DNA of 64,000 nt from Leguminivora glycinivorella (GCF_023078275.1 NC_062983.1:13509001-13573000), one strand, 5' to 3'. Counted from the stretch's first letter, positions 1 to 10,908 are shown. Made by a program: numbers and translations. The notes: a model not told the origin generated them from the letters alone.

Positions 1-141
1 TATTGATACCGTTTTGAGGAATCAAGTCAGGGTTGGCAGGGTTGGTACGATTATTTGAGTTACCCTACCTACTCTACTCTAAACAGTAATAACCATGCTG
101 GAAATTAAAAAAAGGATTAAAACTAATCAACTTCATATCTA

Positions 142-706
142 TTTTTTAGGGTTCCGTAGTCAACTAGGAACCCTTATAGTTTCGCCATGTCTGTCTGTCC
201 GTCCGTCCGTCCGTCCGTCCGTCCGTCCGTCCGCGGATAATCTCAGTAACCGTTAGCACTAGAAAGCTGAAATTTGGTACCAATATGTATATCAATCACG
301 CCGACAAAGTGCAAAAATAAAAAATGGAAAAAAATGTTTTATTAGGGTACCCCCCCTACATGTAATGTGGGGGCTGATATTTTTTTTCATTTCAACCCCA
401 ACGTGTGATATGTTGTTGGATAGGTATTTAAAAATGAATAAGGGTTTCCTAAGATCGTTTTTTGATAATATTAATATTTTCGGAAATAATCGCTCCTAAA
501 GGAAAAAAAAGTGCGTCCCCCCCCTCTAACTTTTGAACCATATGTTTAAAAAATATGAAAAAAATCACAAAAGTAGAACTTTATAAATACTTTCTAGGAA
601 AATTGTTTTGAACTTGATAGGTTCAGTAGTTTTTGAGAAAAATACTGAAAACTACGGAACCCTACACTGAGCGTGGCCCGACACGCTCTTGGCCGGTTTT
701 TTTTTT
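142..706 (-). mobile_element. Family-A interspersed element, near full-length
   Basis: A dispersed element of about 550 bp. Read on the minus strand it begins AACCGGCCAAGAGCG and ends GGAACCCTAAAAA; on the plus strand it starts AGGGTTCCGTAG at 148 and ends GGCCGG at 696. It contains an expanded CCGT tetranucleotide tract (about 199-231) and a C-rich run near 517. Very similar copies lie at 2743-4319 (three nested), 13952-14548 and 32462-33008. It has no coding capacity and its mobilising class is not clear. It sits between A/T runs, like the other copies. Confidence 0.85.
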
Positions 707-784
707 AATGCAGTCAAAAATGTCGTGACTGACTTTTTTATTACTCGACCTTTACGATAAAATAAATTGATGTGATGTAAAAGT

Positions 785-1560
785 AAGAGCGAATCGACTA
801 GCATGGTATGGTCATGTGACAAGAAAGGTATTACGAATGAATGTTGAAGGAAGTAATGGGAGAGGAAAACCGAGGAAAATGTGGATGGACTGCGTGAAAG
901 ATGATATAAAACGAAAACAAGTGAATGATGAGATGACGGGTGATAGAGAGGTATGGAAGAGAAGGACATGATGCGCCGACCTAGGATTGTAAATAGAAAA
1001 AAAAACAAATGTTTTTTTTTTCAGAATTATGACAAAAAAAAACATGAAAAAAACCGAGCACCTTGGTTTTTTTTCTAAATATGGTTTTTTTTCAGATGAA
1101 CAAATAATACGACAATAACGGTTTTTCGTGAGTTGTAACGTGTTTCAATAACAATAACGTACATTTTAATTCAGTATACAAACGTTTATTGGGGAATCCC
1201 CGATGCGGCGTGCAGCGTGGAGAGGCGGTGGTGTTGCCAACAGTAAATAGTGATAACTACAAACTACAGATTTAGTAAATGTTACTTTTATAAGACCAGA
1301 AATTAAAGTTATTTGATTAAATTCGTTTAATAGTTAACATTAAGTCTAAAAAACCGTATAAAAGTATTAACTACTTTGCAAATTTTGAGATTTCGTACTT
1401 TAGAAAAAAAAAACATTCTCCAGAAAAAAAACTGTTTTTTTTTCACGGTTTTTTTTCATGTTTTTTTTCAAGCCAGAAAAAAACCGTTTTTTTACAACCC
1501 TACGCCGACCCCAAATGACTGGGATAAAAGGGCAGGCGAATGATGATGATGAAATTGATG
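785..1560 (+). pseudogene. LINE ORF2 C-terminal remnant, split by a hAT-like element
   Basis: Translation of about 800-970 reads like the tail of a non-LTR retrotransposon ORF2: a WYGHV motif, then GRGKPRKMWMDCVKDD, then DREVWKR. The reading breaks at 982 and the same tail continues at 1503-1550 (ADPK-like, then a GATGATGAT-rich end). The gap is exactly the 521-bp element at 982-1502. Only the last part of the LINE is present, so this is a 5'-truncated dead copy. Confidence 0.7.
982..1502. mobile_element. Non-autonomous hAT-like element with 8-bp TSD
   Basis: The element starts TAGGATTGTAAA and ends TTTACAACCCTA, terminal inverted repeats with one mismatch. It is flanked by identical 8-bp copies of CGCCGACC at 974-981 and 1503-1510. 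An 8-bp duplication and short inverted ends are the signature of hAT transposons. The interior is AT-rich with repeated A-run/T-run motifs (GGTTTTTTTTC and complements) near both ends. No transposase is encoded. The interrupted host is a LINE tail, which independently confirms the boundaries. Confidence 0.82.
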
Positions 1561-1722
1561 TGATGTAGATAATTTATTTACATTTCAAGTTGCGAAAAAC
1601 GTAACGCAATTGGATAAATTCGCACAAGTTTTGCAGCGATTTGTAATACTAATAAATGTCACGGTCAATGTAAATAAACCGCGGCATGACCATAACAATA
1701 CGGGCCATTTTATTTTATATAT

Positions 1723-1725
<3 letters not shown>

Positions 1726-1797
<72 letters not shown>
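1726..1797. repeat. (AT)n microsatellite
   Basis: An essentially uninterrupted AT dinucleotide tract of about 72 bp. The tyrosine/isoleucine repeat it would encode is an artefact. Confidence 0.98.
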
Positions 1798-1798
<1 letters not shown>

Positions 1799-2742
1799 GA
1801 GAAACTCGTATGACATTATCACACAGTTTAATATAAACTTTTATCAAAATTGACGAAACTCCCCAATCTCAATATGACAATGGGAAGGTGGGGAAAATCA
1901 GGAGCCGACATAGTGTGGTCACCCTACTTGATACATTTGTATGAGAAAAGTTATGTCTGAATATCTTTAAAACCAGACAACGAATATAAAATATTAGATG
2001 GTGGATATTTAGTAAAAATTTTTACTAAATGTTGAAGTACTTTCGAGTGTCTTAGGTGCTACAAATCTTAAGATATTTACATTTTTAACTTTCTCAAAAC
2101 GTGTGGACTGAGTGAGCACTTACAAAAATTTATTATAAAAAAACCTGACACGTTAGTGGTTCGTTTTGTATTTTACAAATTCCCATTTCACTTTTACTAA
2201 ACTATACACATATAATAGCGGTCTAAATCTTATGTTTTTCATCAAAATTCGGCTTTTCAAAAGTGTGAGGATTGAGTGAGCATAAGAAACTATTTGTAAA
2301 AAATCAAATACGTCACTACTGTCACTAGGTAATCTAATATTTATAGAGGTAGGTTGGCCTATTTTTTACTAAATGTTAGTATATAAATATTATATGTTAA
2401 ATGAATATATTCACTGTTTTCGTTGGTAGTTTGTGAGAACTGAGTGAGCACATGTTAATGGCTGTATCTTTTGATTTATCTTTTTACAAATTCAGAGATT
2501 CGTTTTACAATTGTTTTAGAACTTTTACTAAATGATCAGCATATTTTTTTTTATTTTCGGAAGGTGCTCACTCAATCCACACACACACAGCTTACTTTAG
2601 TTTAGTTAGACGTCCAATAATAATGCACTAGTGTACTCTAATGTCTCTAATACTGAACTGCACCACATCATGCATCGTGAAACATTGACAACGCGTGTGC
2701 AAGACAAGACAACTTTAAAATATACTAGAACCAGCTAGAACT
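1798..2742. repeat. Degenerate spaced repeat region, no gene
   Basis: No gene is visible. A motif close to ACTGAGTGAGCAC recurs at about 2108, 2269 and 2437, and appears inverted (TGCTCACTCAATCCACAC) near 2566. TTTTACTAAATG recurs between them at similar spacing. This looks like an old tandem repeat with a unit near 165 bp, or the remains of an element with inverted ends. I could not assign a family. Confidence 0.5.
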
Positions 2743-2984
2743 AAAAAACCGGCCAAGAGCGAGTCGGGCCACGCTCAGTGTAGGGTTCCGTAGTTTTCCG
2801 TATTTTTCTCAAAAACTACTGATCCTATCAAGTTCAAAACAATTTTCCTAAAAAGTATTTATAAAGTTCTACTTTTGTGATTTTTTCATATTTTTTAAAC
2901 ATATGGTTCAAAAGTTAGACGGGGGGCGCACTTTTTTTTCCTTTAGGAGCGATTATATCCGAAAATATAAATATTATCAAAAAA

Positions 2985-3524
2985 CCGGCCAAGAGCGTGT
3001 CGGGCCACGCTCAGTGTAGGGTTCCGTAGTTTTCCGTATTTTTCTCAAAAACTACTGAACCTATCAAGTTCAAAACAATTTTCCTTGAAAGTCTTTATAA
3101 AGTTCTACTTTTGTAATTTTTTTCATATTTTTTAAACTTATGGTTCAAAAGTTAGAGGGGGGGGACGCACTTTTTTTTTCCTTTAGGAGCGATTATTTCC
3201 GAAAATATTAATATTATCAAAAAACGATCTTAGTAAACCCTTATTCATTTTAAAATACCTATCCAACAATATATCACACGTTGGGGTTGGAATAAAAAAA
3301 AATATCAGCCCCCACTTTACATGTAGGGGGGGTACCCTAATAAAACATTTTTTTTCCATTTTTTATTTTTGCACTTTGTTGGCGGGATTGATACACATAT
3401 TGGTACCAAATTTCAGCTTTCTAGTGCTAACGGTTACTGAGATTATCCGCGGACGGACGGACGGACGGACGGACAGACAGACATGGCGAAACTATAAGGG
3501 TTCCTAGTTGACTACGGAACCCTA
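2985..3524 (+). mobile_element. Inner family-A copy 1
   Basis: A complete copy, beginning AACCGGCCAAGAGCGTG and ending GACTACGGAACCCT, inserted in an A-run of the outer element. Flanking outer sequence is contiguous on removal, so this event post-dates the outer copy. Confidence 0.85.
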
Positions 3525-3647
3525 AAAACGATCTTAGTAAACCCTTATTCATTTTTAAATACCTATCCAACAGTATATCACACGTTGGGGTTGGAATGAA
3601 AAAATAATACCCTAAATACCCTAATATTTTTTTTTTCATTTTTTATT

Positions 3648-4189
3648 AGGGTTTCGTAGTCAACTAGGAACGCTTATAGTTTCGCCATGTCTGTCTGTCC
3701 GTCCGCGGATAATCTCAGTAACCTGAAATGCTACAGCACGAGCACAGCACTAGAAAGCTGAAATTTGGTACCAATATGTATATCAATCACGCCAACAAAG
3801 TGCAAAAATAAAAAATGGAAAAAAATGTTTTATTAGGGTACCCCCCCTACATGTAAAGTGGGGGCTGATATTTTTTTTCATTCCAACCCCAACATGTGAT
3901 ATATTGTTGGATAGGTATTTAAAAATGAATATGGGTTTACTAAGATTGTTTTTTGATAATATTAATATTTTCGGAAATAATCGATCCTAAAGGAAAAAAA
4001 GTGCGTCCCCCCCCCCTCTAACTTTTGAACCTTATATTTAAAAAATATGAAAAAAATCACAAAAGTAGGACTTTATAAAGACTTTCTAGGAAAATTGTTT
4101 TGAACTTGATAGGTTCAGTAGTTTTTGAGAAAAATACGGAAAACTACGGAACCCTACACTGAGCGTGGCCCGACACGCTCTTGGCCGGT
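3648..4189 (-). mobile_element. Inner family-A copy 2
   Basis: A complete copy in inverted orientation (AGGGTTTCGTAG ... CTCTTGGCCGG), inserted in a T-run of the outer element. Its CCGT tract is short (two units), unlike the expanded tracts in the copies at 142 and 13952, so this internal tetranucleotide varies between copies. Confidence 0.85.
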
Positions 4190-4325
4190 TTTTTTTTGCA
4201 CTTTGTCGGCGTGATTGATATACATATTGGTACCAAATTTCAGCTTTCTAGTGCTAACGGTCGCTGAGATTATCCGCGGACGGACGGACGGACCTAGTTG
4301 ACTACGGAACCCTAAAAAACTAACT

Positions 4326-4520
4326 AACTATTTTGGCTCAGTGATCCAAATTGAATCTTGGCCTCCGAAACGAGAGATCGCCACCTGTCCCGATCCTGCG
4401 CAGCCTCTTGCCAGTCACTGACTTGAAGCCGACTCAGATCAGCTACCACACTGTCCTCCCAGCGATACCTGGGTCGACCCGCGGGACGGCCACCGGCTGG
4501 TCGACCCTAGAATGCTCTTT
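4326..4520 (-). pseudogene. LINE ORF2 C-terminal remnant
   Basis: Read on the minus strand, about 4500-4326 translates to a typical LINE tail: GRPRYRWEDSVVADL, then VSDWQEAAQDRDRWRSL, then SEAKIQFGSLSQ. The GRPRxRW motif and the DRxxWR ending are shared by RTE-like lepidopteran LINEs. Only this terminal piece is present. It abuts the nested family-A block. Confidence 0.7.
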
Positions 4521-4771
4521 TGACAGCCCGATCGTTTCGAAGAGAAAATATGTATAGTAGAAGATGGAAAAATGTAGTATGTAGAAAATACGAACGTTGT
4601 GAGACTTGTGAGCTTGTTCGAAAAGAGAATAGTTATGGAATGTATGGAGCCGTACGTACGAGTATACAATATACATTCTGTGACTCTTCTCTTTCCGCAC
4701 AGACTATACGCGGTGACCTCGTGGGTTTCAATGGAGTAGGTATGTGAGTGGTGTCTGTACAGAGCACGTAC

Positions 4772-4937
4772 CGGATCTGCTGCGCGACGCCCTTGGTGCA
4801 GTAGCCCTTGCAGCAGACGTGCGAGGGCCCCATCACGGTCCGGCACTCCGAGGACTTGCGGCACGGCAGCGGGAACAGGTCCAGCCACCCGCTGGTTGTA
4901 CGCACGGCGGGGCATACCACCGACTGGCCCTCGGCCG
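4772..4937 (-). CDS. Internal exon of a secreted WAP-like cysteine-rich protein
   Basis: Minus-strand open segment bounded by an acceptor (TTTACATTTTCAG before 4937) and a donor (GTACGTGC after 4772). It encodes AEGQSVVCPAV, LPCRKSSECRTV and HVCCKGYCTKGV. The spacing VCP...C-x5-C...CC-x3-C resembles the WAP four-disulfide core, with six cysteines visible and others presumably in the next exon. WAP proteins are secreted protease inhibitors or antimicrobials; this role is inference. The first two bases complete a codon begun upstream, matching the signal-peptide exon at 29852-29906. GC content is well above the surroundings. The gene would continue past the left edge, since no further exon was recognised at 1-4771. 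Confidence 0.65.
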
Positions 4938-4953
4938 CTGAAAATGTAAAAAG

Positions 4954-5390
4954 TAATAGTTATTTGTTATACAAGGTAGTATTTTAACGCCGAGTGTGGA
5001 ATTGAAAAACGAGCAAGTGAAAGGATTCTATAGTTGAACCACGAGCGAAGCGAGTGGTTCGAGAATAGAATCCTGAACTTAGCGAGTTTTTCAATACACG
5101 AGAAGTAAAATACAGTTGCAACCGTGTGTAACACAAAACTTTTCCCCTCACTATAGCGAGGAAACTACAACGCAAAAAAATGTGTTTATCACTGCTTCCA
5201 GTAGTTCCACAGGTGGTAAGTAATCTTCATTACTAGATTCACCTACTTTTATCAATTTTAAAGCAGTTAATTTTACTATATTCAAGGTCAAATTACTTTA
5301 CCCACTAGTGGATAAAATGCGTTTTTACCCGCTGGTATTAAAGGATAAAACACGTGTTTCCGAGCTAGTGAGGGGAAAAATTCATATTTT
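4954..5390 (+). mobile_element. Family-C interspersed element
   Basis: A dispersed element of about 430 bp running from AATAGTTATTTGTTATACAAG to CTAGTGAGGGGAAAA, with a palindromic CGAGCGAAGCGAGTGG core and an internal TTTTCCCCTCAC motif inverted relative to its end. Other copies are at 12070-12497, 29398-29817, 35529-36080 and 57791-58128. It ends 16 bp from the WAP-like exon, so it lies in the 3' splice-site region of that exon's intron. Confidence 0.8.
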
Positions 5391-5684
5391 CACATGGTAG
5401 GTACCTAATATAATATATGGTATATAACGTTATATAACAGCCAGTGTCAGAGCGGGAGCACTTTAATTTAAAAATACGCATACGCCAATCCGGCGAATCG
5501 GGAACTACCTAATCGTTTTATTAGGCATCGCACGCAACCTATTCAGTGGAGGGATTGAAACCACAAACAAAACATTACCTTGACATGAATGTCAATCAAA
5601 ACCGACTAAGTAATTATTGACACATTGCTGTTGGTGCAAATATTTATTTTTTAATACGTAATTAACAGTGCAGAATATACCAAT
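5391..5684 (+). promoter_or_regulatory. Upstream region of NDUFA8
   Basis: About 290 bp between a family-C repeat and the NDUFA8 start codon. It must hold the promoter and 5' UTR of NDUFA8. No TATA box or defined initiator stands out. The ATG lies in an AT-rich leader. Confidence 0.4.
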
Positions 5685-6224
5685 ATGGTGATAACTAAAG
5701 ATGTAACTCTACCAGAATGTGAAGCGTTAACCGTGCAGGAAGTCAATCTGTCCACTCCTACGCTGATGTCCGCGGGCCCTTACATCGGGAAACTATGCGA
5801 GAATGTCAACAACGAATTCATGCTTTGTCGCCAAGAAACCCGGGACCCTCGCGCTTGTGTAGAGCTCGGAAAACGAGTAACATTTTGCGCTCTAAAAGTT
5901 TTCCGTTCCATTAAAGCTCAATGCCGCGATGAATTCAACCAATACGCAGATTGCATCTTTAAGAGTTCAGGAGATAACAGTTTTGAGCACTGTCGAAAGA
6001 CGCAAGCCGTGTTCGATAAGTGCATGAATGATAAACTGTGTGTTGAGCGGCCGGACTTCGGATACTTTTGTCGAGCGCGTGTGCACAAGAGCCGCAGCGA
6101 CCCGCAGCCCGGGCCTCCCTGCCCGTGCGTGCCCAAGGTTAAAGACCCGACTCCTGGTTTGCCAGACTGCGAGAAACGTAAACCAGCCCGATTTGGTAGT
6201 CGGTATTGGTGGATGACTGAATAG
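5685..6224 (+). CDS. NDUFA8: NADH dehydrogenase (ubiquinone) 1 alpha subcomplex subunit 8
   Basis: A 179-residue protein, close to the usual 170-180 for this complex I accessory subunit, which acts on the intermembrane-space side of the inner mitochondrial membrane. Four CX9C motifs are present: CENVNNEFMLC (about residues 38-48), CVELGKRVTFC (58-68), CRDEFNQYADC (79-89) and CRKTQAVFDKC (99-109), the quadruple-CX9C pattern of the family, whose members are imported and oxidised by the MIA40 pathway. The C-terminus is proline-rich and ends RYWWMTE. The reading frame is uninterrupted, so the gene has no introns in its coding region. If the WAP-like gene model is right, it lies inside that gene's intron on the opposite strand. 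Confidence 0.95.
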   Translation: MVITKDVTLPECEALTVQEVNLSTPTLMSAGPYIGKLCENVNNEFMLCRQETRDPRACVELGKRVTFCALKVFRSIKAQCRDEFNQYADCIFKSSGDNSFEHCRKTQAVFDKCMNDKLCVERPDFGYFCRARVHKSRSDPQPGPPCPCVPKVKDPTPGLPDCEKRKPARFGSRYWWMTE

Positions 6225-8074
6225 GTAAAACTCACAACAACGCTTTGTAGGTACCTACTCCGGATGTACTTGACTTAAGTAGGTATGTAATTAACTAAAC
6301 AAAGTCTGCTAATTTTGTCACGCATGGAGCCGTGTAATTGCAATATTTAATCTGTTGAATTCTAAATATGCTGTGAAGAAGGAAAATACACGAATGATAA
6401 TTGTTTGCATAGTTTAATGTCACTATTAACGCACCCATCGTCTACCCGTAATGACTGTAAATAGGTTTCACTAATTACAGTTGTAACCGGCAGGTGAATA
6501 ATTTGACCCGACACGTTCGGATGCGTCTAAGTGTGCCGCGCTGCAGGGGTCACGCAGCAGCCTATCGCGCGACATTATGCACATGCACAATTGGACATAG
6601 TTCGATGCATAAGCAATTGCCATCATCAGTCTCATTTCTTACGGAGAGTGAGCTATGGGCAAGTCGGGAAAGCGCATGTCTGGCCGCTCCCTGCCTTCAC
6701 TCAAAATAAATACCATTTTCAGTACAGATGGTGTTTTACGCACTAGTGCGAGAAGTGGTTCATTACATGCCAGGTCAAAACTTCGAAGGCTCATCTGTAC
6801 TGAAAAACGTCGTAAGATACACGTGCGAAAAGGAAATTTGTAGGTACCTCGTGTCGATTTAAAACACTCCCTTCGGTCGTGTTTTAATTTATCGCCACTC
6901 GTTTCGAACTTCCGTTTTTACGCATTTGTATCGTAATGTACTATTCTTTTTTCAGTACATATGAAGCTACTTTACCGTATACTCGTGCGAGTGGTGGCAC
7001 TTTATGTGCCTATGTTGAAAAAGTATGTAAGTATTTCAAAACGCTTCGGTCAAATACCTATAACTGATATCCTTCCTATTGCATTGCATTTATAATGGCT
7101 ATATATTAATTTGAATGGCCAATTTTAAAACAATATTTCTCTTCTGGAGGATATTAACCCTTGATAGGATAGCACGAGCCAGTTTAACGCGCAAAAAACA
7201 TGGTTAAGACAAAAAATCAATTAGTCATGTCGATTCAAGCTGTAACAGTTAATTGGGCCCAATTTCGCCAACTGCGGGCGTGGCGGTGTTGCGCCGGGTG
7301 CCCCAAGGCTAACCAGATGCAAAATTAGATTTGTGCAGTTTGTCAAGTCTAATTTGAATAGCATAACCTACCTAGATATGTTGGTTGTAGATTATGTTTA
7401 ATCTTATTGTTTTTAACCTTAATTCGTTATTTAGGTTAGCTACTTTTACTTTTTACTAATTATGAGGTCTGACCAAGCCAAGGTTAATCAGATAAACTTA
7501 TTATGCCTAATATTAATGAGCATAATAAAATGCACTAAAGTGCATTCACTTCTTAATAAAACATATAATATAACTAGATTTTCTTATGACACCTGTTACC
7601 TTTTCTGAATTGACATAATCTAGCGTCGAAACATTGTAATTGTGTGTACTTGGATGCAAATAAAAATTTCCCCACATGGCGTTTAACGTAGTCTGCTATA
7701 CGATGCAGGTACTTCCTGTCATAAATTAAAAGATGTGTTAGAAAGACGTAGCACGCTTGTGACTCCCCGCGTTCGGCGTAGAGTTCGAGTTGCCATCATG
7801 CTGCATTTCGGTTTCATTTTTATCGCCTTATGTATGTGGTTAAATAAAACTGCGTTCAAAGAATTAGCTACTCGAAACGTAGTAGCCAGATTTATTCAGG
7901 CTCTCAGTGCACTCCCAAATTGCAGTTGGAGAGCGGGAGTTGCATTCGCAAGGCCGTCGAAAACGCATCGCCGAGTAGGCCAGCCCTAATCGACGTTGCA
8001 CAACGCCAGCTGAGCAGACGACACTCAAATTACCATTATTCGTTATACAGAATGAGGTTTTAGCTAACTACGAG
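6225..8074. other. Intergenic, with a dispersed repeat at about 6690-7060
   Basis: Contains the NDUFA8 3' UTR (end not defined) and a repeat-like stretch at about 6690-7060, where a CAGTACA...CACTAGTGCGAGAAGTGG segment and a CTCGTGCGAGTGGTGGCAC segment resemble each other. A short reading frame at 7735-7989 has no recognisable domain, and I do not call it a gene. Otherwise nothing recognised. Confidence 0.5.
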
Positions 8075-8185
8075 TATGTATAGTCTGTTTCAGCAATTCC
8101 CGATAAGTTTGTATTGTACATTTGGATCACGTCTCCGATTTGGATAAAAATTGGTAGGCTGATAAGAGTCCATGATGCTGAGCAA
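8075..8185 (+). repeat. Left copy of a 111-bp target-site duplication
   Basis: This 111-bp stretch recurs at 10798-10908 with one substitution (TTTGGATCAC against TTTAGATCAC). The two copies flank the RTE-type LINE at 8186-10797. The repeat is part of an older foldback element, so it is target DNA and not part of the LINE. Confidence 0.9.
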
Positions 8186-10489
8186 TAAACGAGGAGAAAA
8201 GCTACTTCAGTTTTGCTGGGAAAATAAACTAGTTATATGCAACAGCTTATTTAAAAAGAATCCGAAAAATATGTGGACATGGCTTTCACCGAAACACAGA
8301 AAAAGTCAGATAGATTATGTGCTCTCAAATTGTAAAGAAAAAATCACGAACATTGAAGTTATAAGCAGACTAGCTTTCCCCAGCGACCACAGAATGATAA
8401 GAACCACAATAAATATAATAAACAATTGTAAAAGTAGAGTCACATACAAAAATAACATCAAGTCCAAGTTAAATACAAACAGTGGAATAGAAGAATATTT
8501 AATAAATTTGAATACAAACATCATGTCTATAGGCGAACAAGTAACTGAAAATGTCAGCTCTCTCTATAAAACAATTAAAACACTAATATCAGACAGTTTG
8601 AACTCAATAAAAAGCGAGTCAAGTTCAAAACGTTATACTATCTCGGACCATATAAAATCACTTATTTCACGAAGAACAGAACTAACAAAGAAGAAACACC
8701 TTTCAGATGAAGAAAAGAAAGAGCGCTCTTTTCTTTATAAAAACATACATAAACAGATAAAAAGCGAACGAGAGAAACACAAGATATCAGTAGTTGAAAA
8801 TTTTCTGAAAACTTCAAGAGGCCTGAAAAAGGGCCTGAAAACTTTGGAAACTACTAAACAGTGGATCCCCTGTTTAAAAGAAGGCTCTGCAAATCACAAA
8901 ACATGGAGTAGAACTGGCATAATAGAGAAGGCTACTTCATTTTATAGAGACCTCTATTCATCGCGAAACTCAAACGAAGACACACTGCCTACGATAGATA
9001 AGTCTATTACCCTTGATAGATTCTCAGATTTGGACATTTGTAAAAAAATAGACAGATTAAAAACAGACAAAAGTTGCGGACCGGACAATATCCCAAATGA
9101 AGCCTTAAAAGCCGGCAAAACTCTACTTGCACCACTTATAACTACACTATTCAACAAAATACTAGACGAACGAGAAATACCGGATGAATGGGCAGAATCA
9201 GATATTATTCTTCTTTTTAAGAAAGGAAATCCGGCAGAAATAGGCAATTACCGACCGATTAGCTTACAACCTAATATGTACAAGTTATTTGCTTCATGTA
9301 TAGAAGAGCGGCTGTCAAAATATATTGAAAAGTACCAACCTCCAGAACAAGCTGGCTTCAGGAAGGGCTTCTCTACCACAGATCACATACATGCACTAAA
9401 CCTAATAATAGAAAAATATGTAGAGCACAAAAGAGGACTCTACATAGCTTTTATAGATTACGCGAAAGCCTTTGATTCCATTACTCATAACAGCATATGG
9501 AGAGCCCTACACGAATGTGACGTACCATGGGAAACTATCGAATTAATAAAGAATATATACAGCAAAAGCAAAAGCCGCGTAAAACTAGAGAAGAAAGGGC
9601 CTGAAATCAAAATCTGTAGAGGTGTTCGACAGGGCGATCCAATTTCGCCGAAGATTTTCATTGCAGTGCTCCAAAGTATCATGAAAAACTTAAATTGGGA
9701 ACGAAAAGGTATCAGGATCAACGGAGACTTTTTAAGTAACCTTCGCTTTGCGGATGATATTGTCCTTTTTTCAGAATCGAACACTCAATTAGAAGAAATG
9801 ATTAACGAGCTATATAACGTAAGCCGAGAAATTGGACTGGAACTGAACTCTACCAAAACTAAGATTATGACCAACACTTTTGAGAGACCCATAAAAGTGA
9901 ACAATACATGTCTAGAATACGTGAAAAATTATATATATCTAGGTCAACAAGTATCCTTTGCTAAGTGCAGACGCCAAGATGAAGTCAAACGACGTATCAA
10001 TATTACCTGGAATAAATATTGGAACAACAAAAACATTCTAAAATCAAACCTACCAATGACACTTAAGAAAAAGTCCTAGATACCTGCCTACTTCCATGTC
10101 TTACTTACGGCTGCCAAACGTGGATTTATGACAATGACACAAAAAATAGAATCCAAGTATGCCAAAGAGCCATGGAACGCAGTACACTCAACCTAAAACT
10201 ACAAAATAGGATAAGGAATACTGAAATTAGAAAAAAGACAAACGTGATAGATGCTTTAGCTCATTGTAAAAAGCTCAAATGGAAGTGGGCTGGCCATATA
10301 ATTCGCATGAACGAGACAAAATGGACAAGGAAACTAACGACTTGGTCGGGACCTATCAGTGAAAGAGGTAGAGGGAGACCGAGACAACGATGGAGCGAAG
10401 AGCTTTGCAAAGTTGCAGGCGAAGACTGGACAAAAATAGCGAGGGACCGAGAGACATGGTCAAATTTGGAGGAGGCCTTTACTCGATAA
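8172..10489 (+). pseudogene. RTE-like endonuclease/reverse transcriptase ORF, frameshifted
   Basis: The first reading block (8172-10079, 635 residues) has the last endonuclease motifs (SQIDYV and SDHRM), then reverse transcriptase with SCGPDNIPNEALK, NYRPISLQP, EQAGFRKG, FIDYAKAFDS, RQGDPISP and the catalytic FADDIVLF. It stops at a TAG after an AAGAAAAAG run; inserting one A restores the frame through VLDTC...YGCQTW and on to the tail at 10172-10489 (WAGHIIRM, GRGRPRQRWSEEL, ARDRETWSNLEEAFTR). The opening ATGATGCTGAGCAA lies in the flanking duplication, so the present start codon comes from target DNA. Apart from truncation and the one-base shift, about 770 codons are intact, suggesting recent insertion. 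Confidence 0.88.
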
Positions 10490-10797
10490 GAGGTCCTTAA
10501 TTTTAAACATTAAATTAAATTAATAAATATAATATTCAATCAATTTCTTATTATTTTAATAATAATTAAAATAATAAGAAATAATAATAATAATAATTAA
10601 TGAATAATCTTACAATATAATATCACTAACTATATTATGATTATGACATGATGTAAAATGAAATTATTTAGAAGTTGATGATATAAATAGCAATAGATAT
10701 AATCATGTTTAACTATTAAAATTATAAAAGAAATAAGTGAATGTTGCATGTATAATAATTAAGGAAATAAAGAGGCTTTTTTATTTATTTATTTATT
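8186..10797 (+). mobile_element. 5'-truncated RTE-type LINE retrotransposon
   Basis: Begins inside the endonuclease domain and ends in a (TTTA)n tail at about 10781-10797. It carries the endonuclease C-terminus, the reverse transcriptase and the C-terminal tail (see the coding entry). A 111-bp direct duplication flanks it. RTE-clade elements are known for short repeat tails and variable, sometimes long, TSDs. AT-rich sequence with no recognisable gene fills 10490-10780 as the 3' UTR. Confidence 0.88.
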
Positions 10798-10908
10798 TAT
10801 GTATAGTCTGTTTCAGCAATTCCCGATAAGTTTGTATTGTACATTTAGATCACGTCTCCGATTTGGATAAAAATTGGTAGGCTGATAAGAGTCCATGATG
10901 CTGAGCAA
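10798..10908 (+). repeat. Right copy of the 111-bp target-site duplication
   Basis: Matches 8075-8185 at 110 of 111 positions and follows the LINE tail directly. Sequence then continues into the rest of the foldback element. Confidence 0.9.

Larger units (their letters stand above)
2743..4319 (+). mobile_element. Family-A element carrying two nested family-A copies
   Basis: The outer copy runs 2743-2982, resumes at about 3525-3647, resumes again at about 4196 and ends GGAACCCTAAAAA at 4319. The first interruption (about 2985-3524) is a full-length copy in the same orientation. The second (3648-4189) is a copy in the opposite orientation. Each time the outer sequence continues across the gap as in uninterrupted copies: ...TATCAAAA then ACGATCTTAG, and ...CATTTTTTATT then TTTGCACTTTG. 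Both insertions landed in A/T homopolymers. The three copies make an assembled block of about 1.6 kb with no coding capacity. Confidence 0.88.

Noticed and set aside
142..706. CRISPR-like or satellite interpretation of the repeated CCGT blocks
   Set aside because: The CCGT runs are simple tetranucleotide tracts inside a dispersed element with defined ends; no spacers.
652..1045. Minus-strand Ser/Phe/His-rich frames
   Set aside because: Antisense of a LINE tail and low-complexity repeat ends.
7735..7989. 84-residue plus-strand frame ahead of the RTE LINE
   Set aside because: No domain, no splice support, atypical composition; likely chance.
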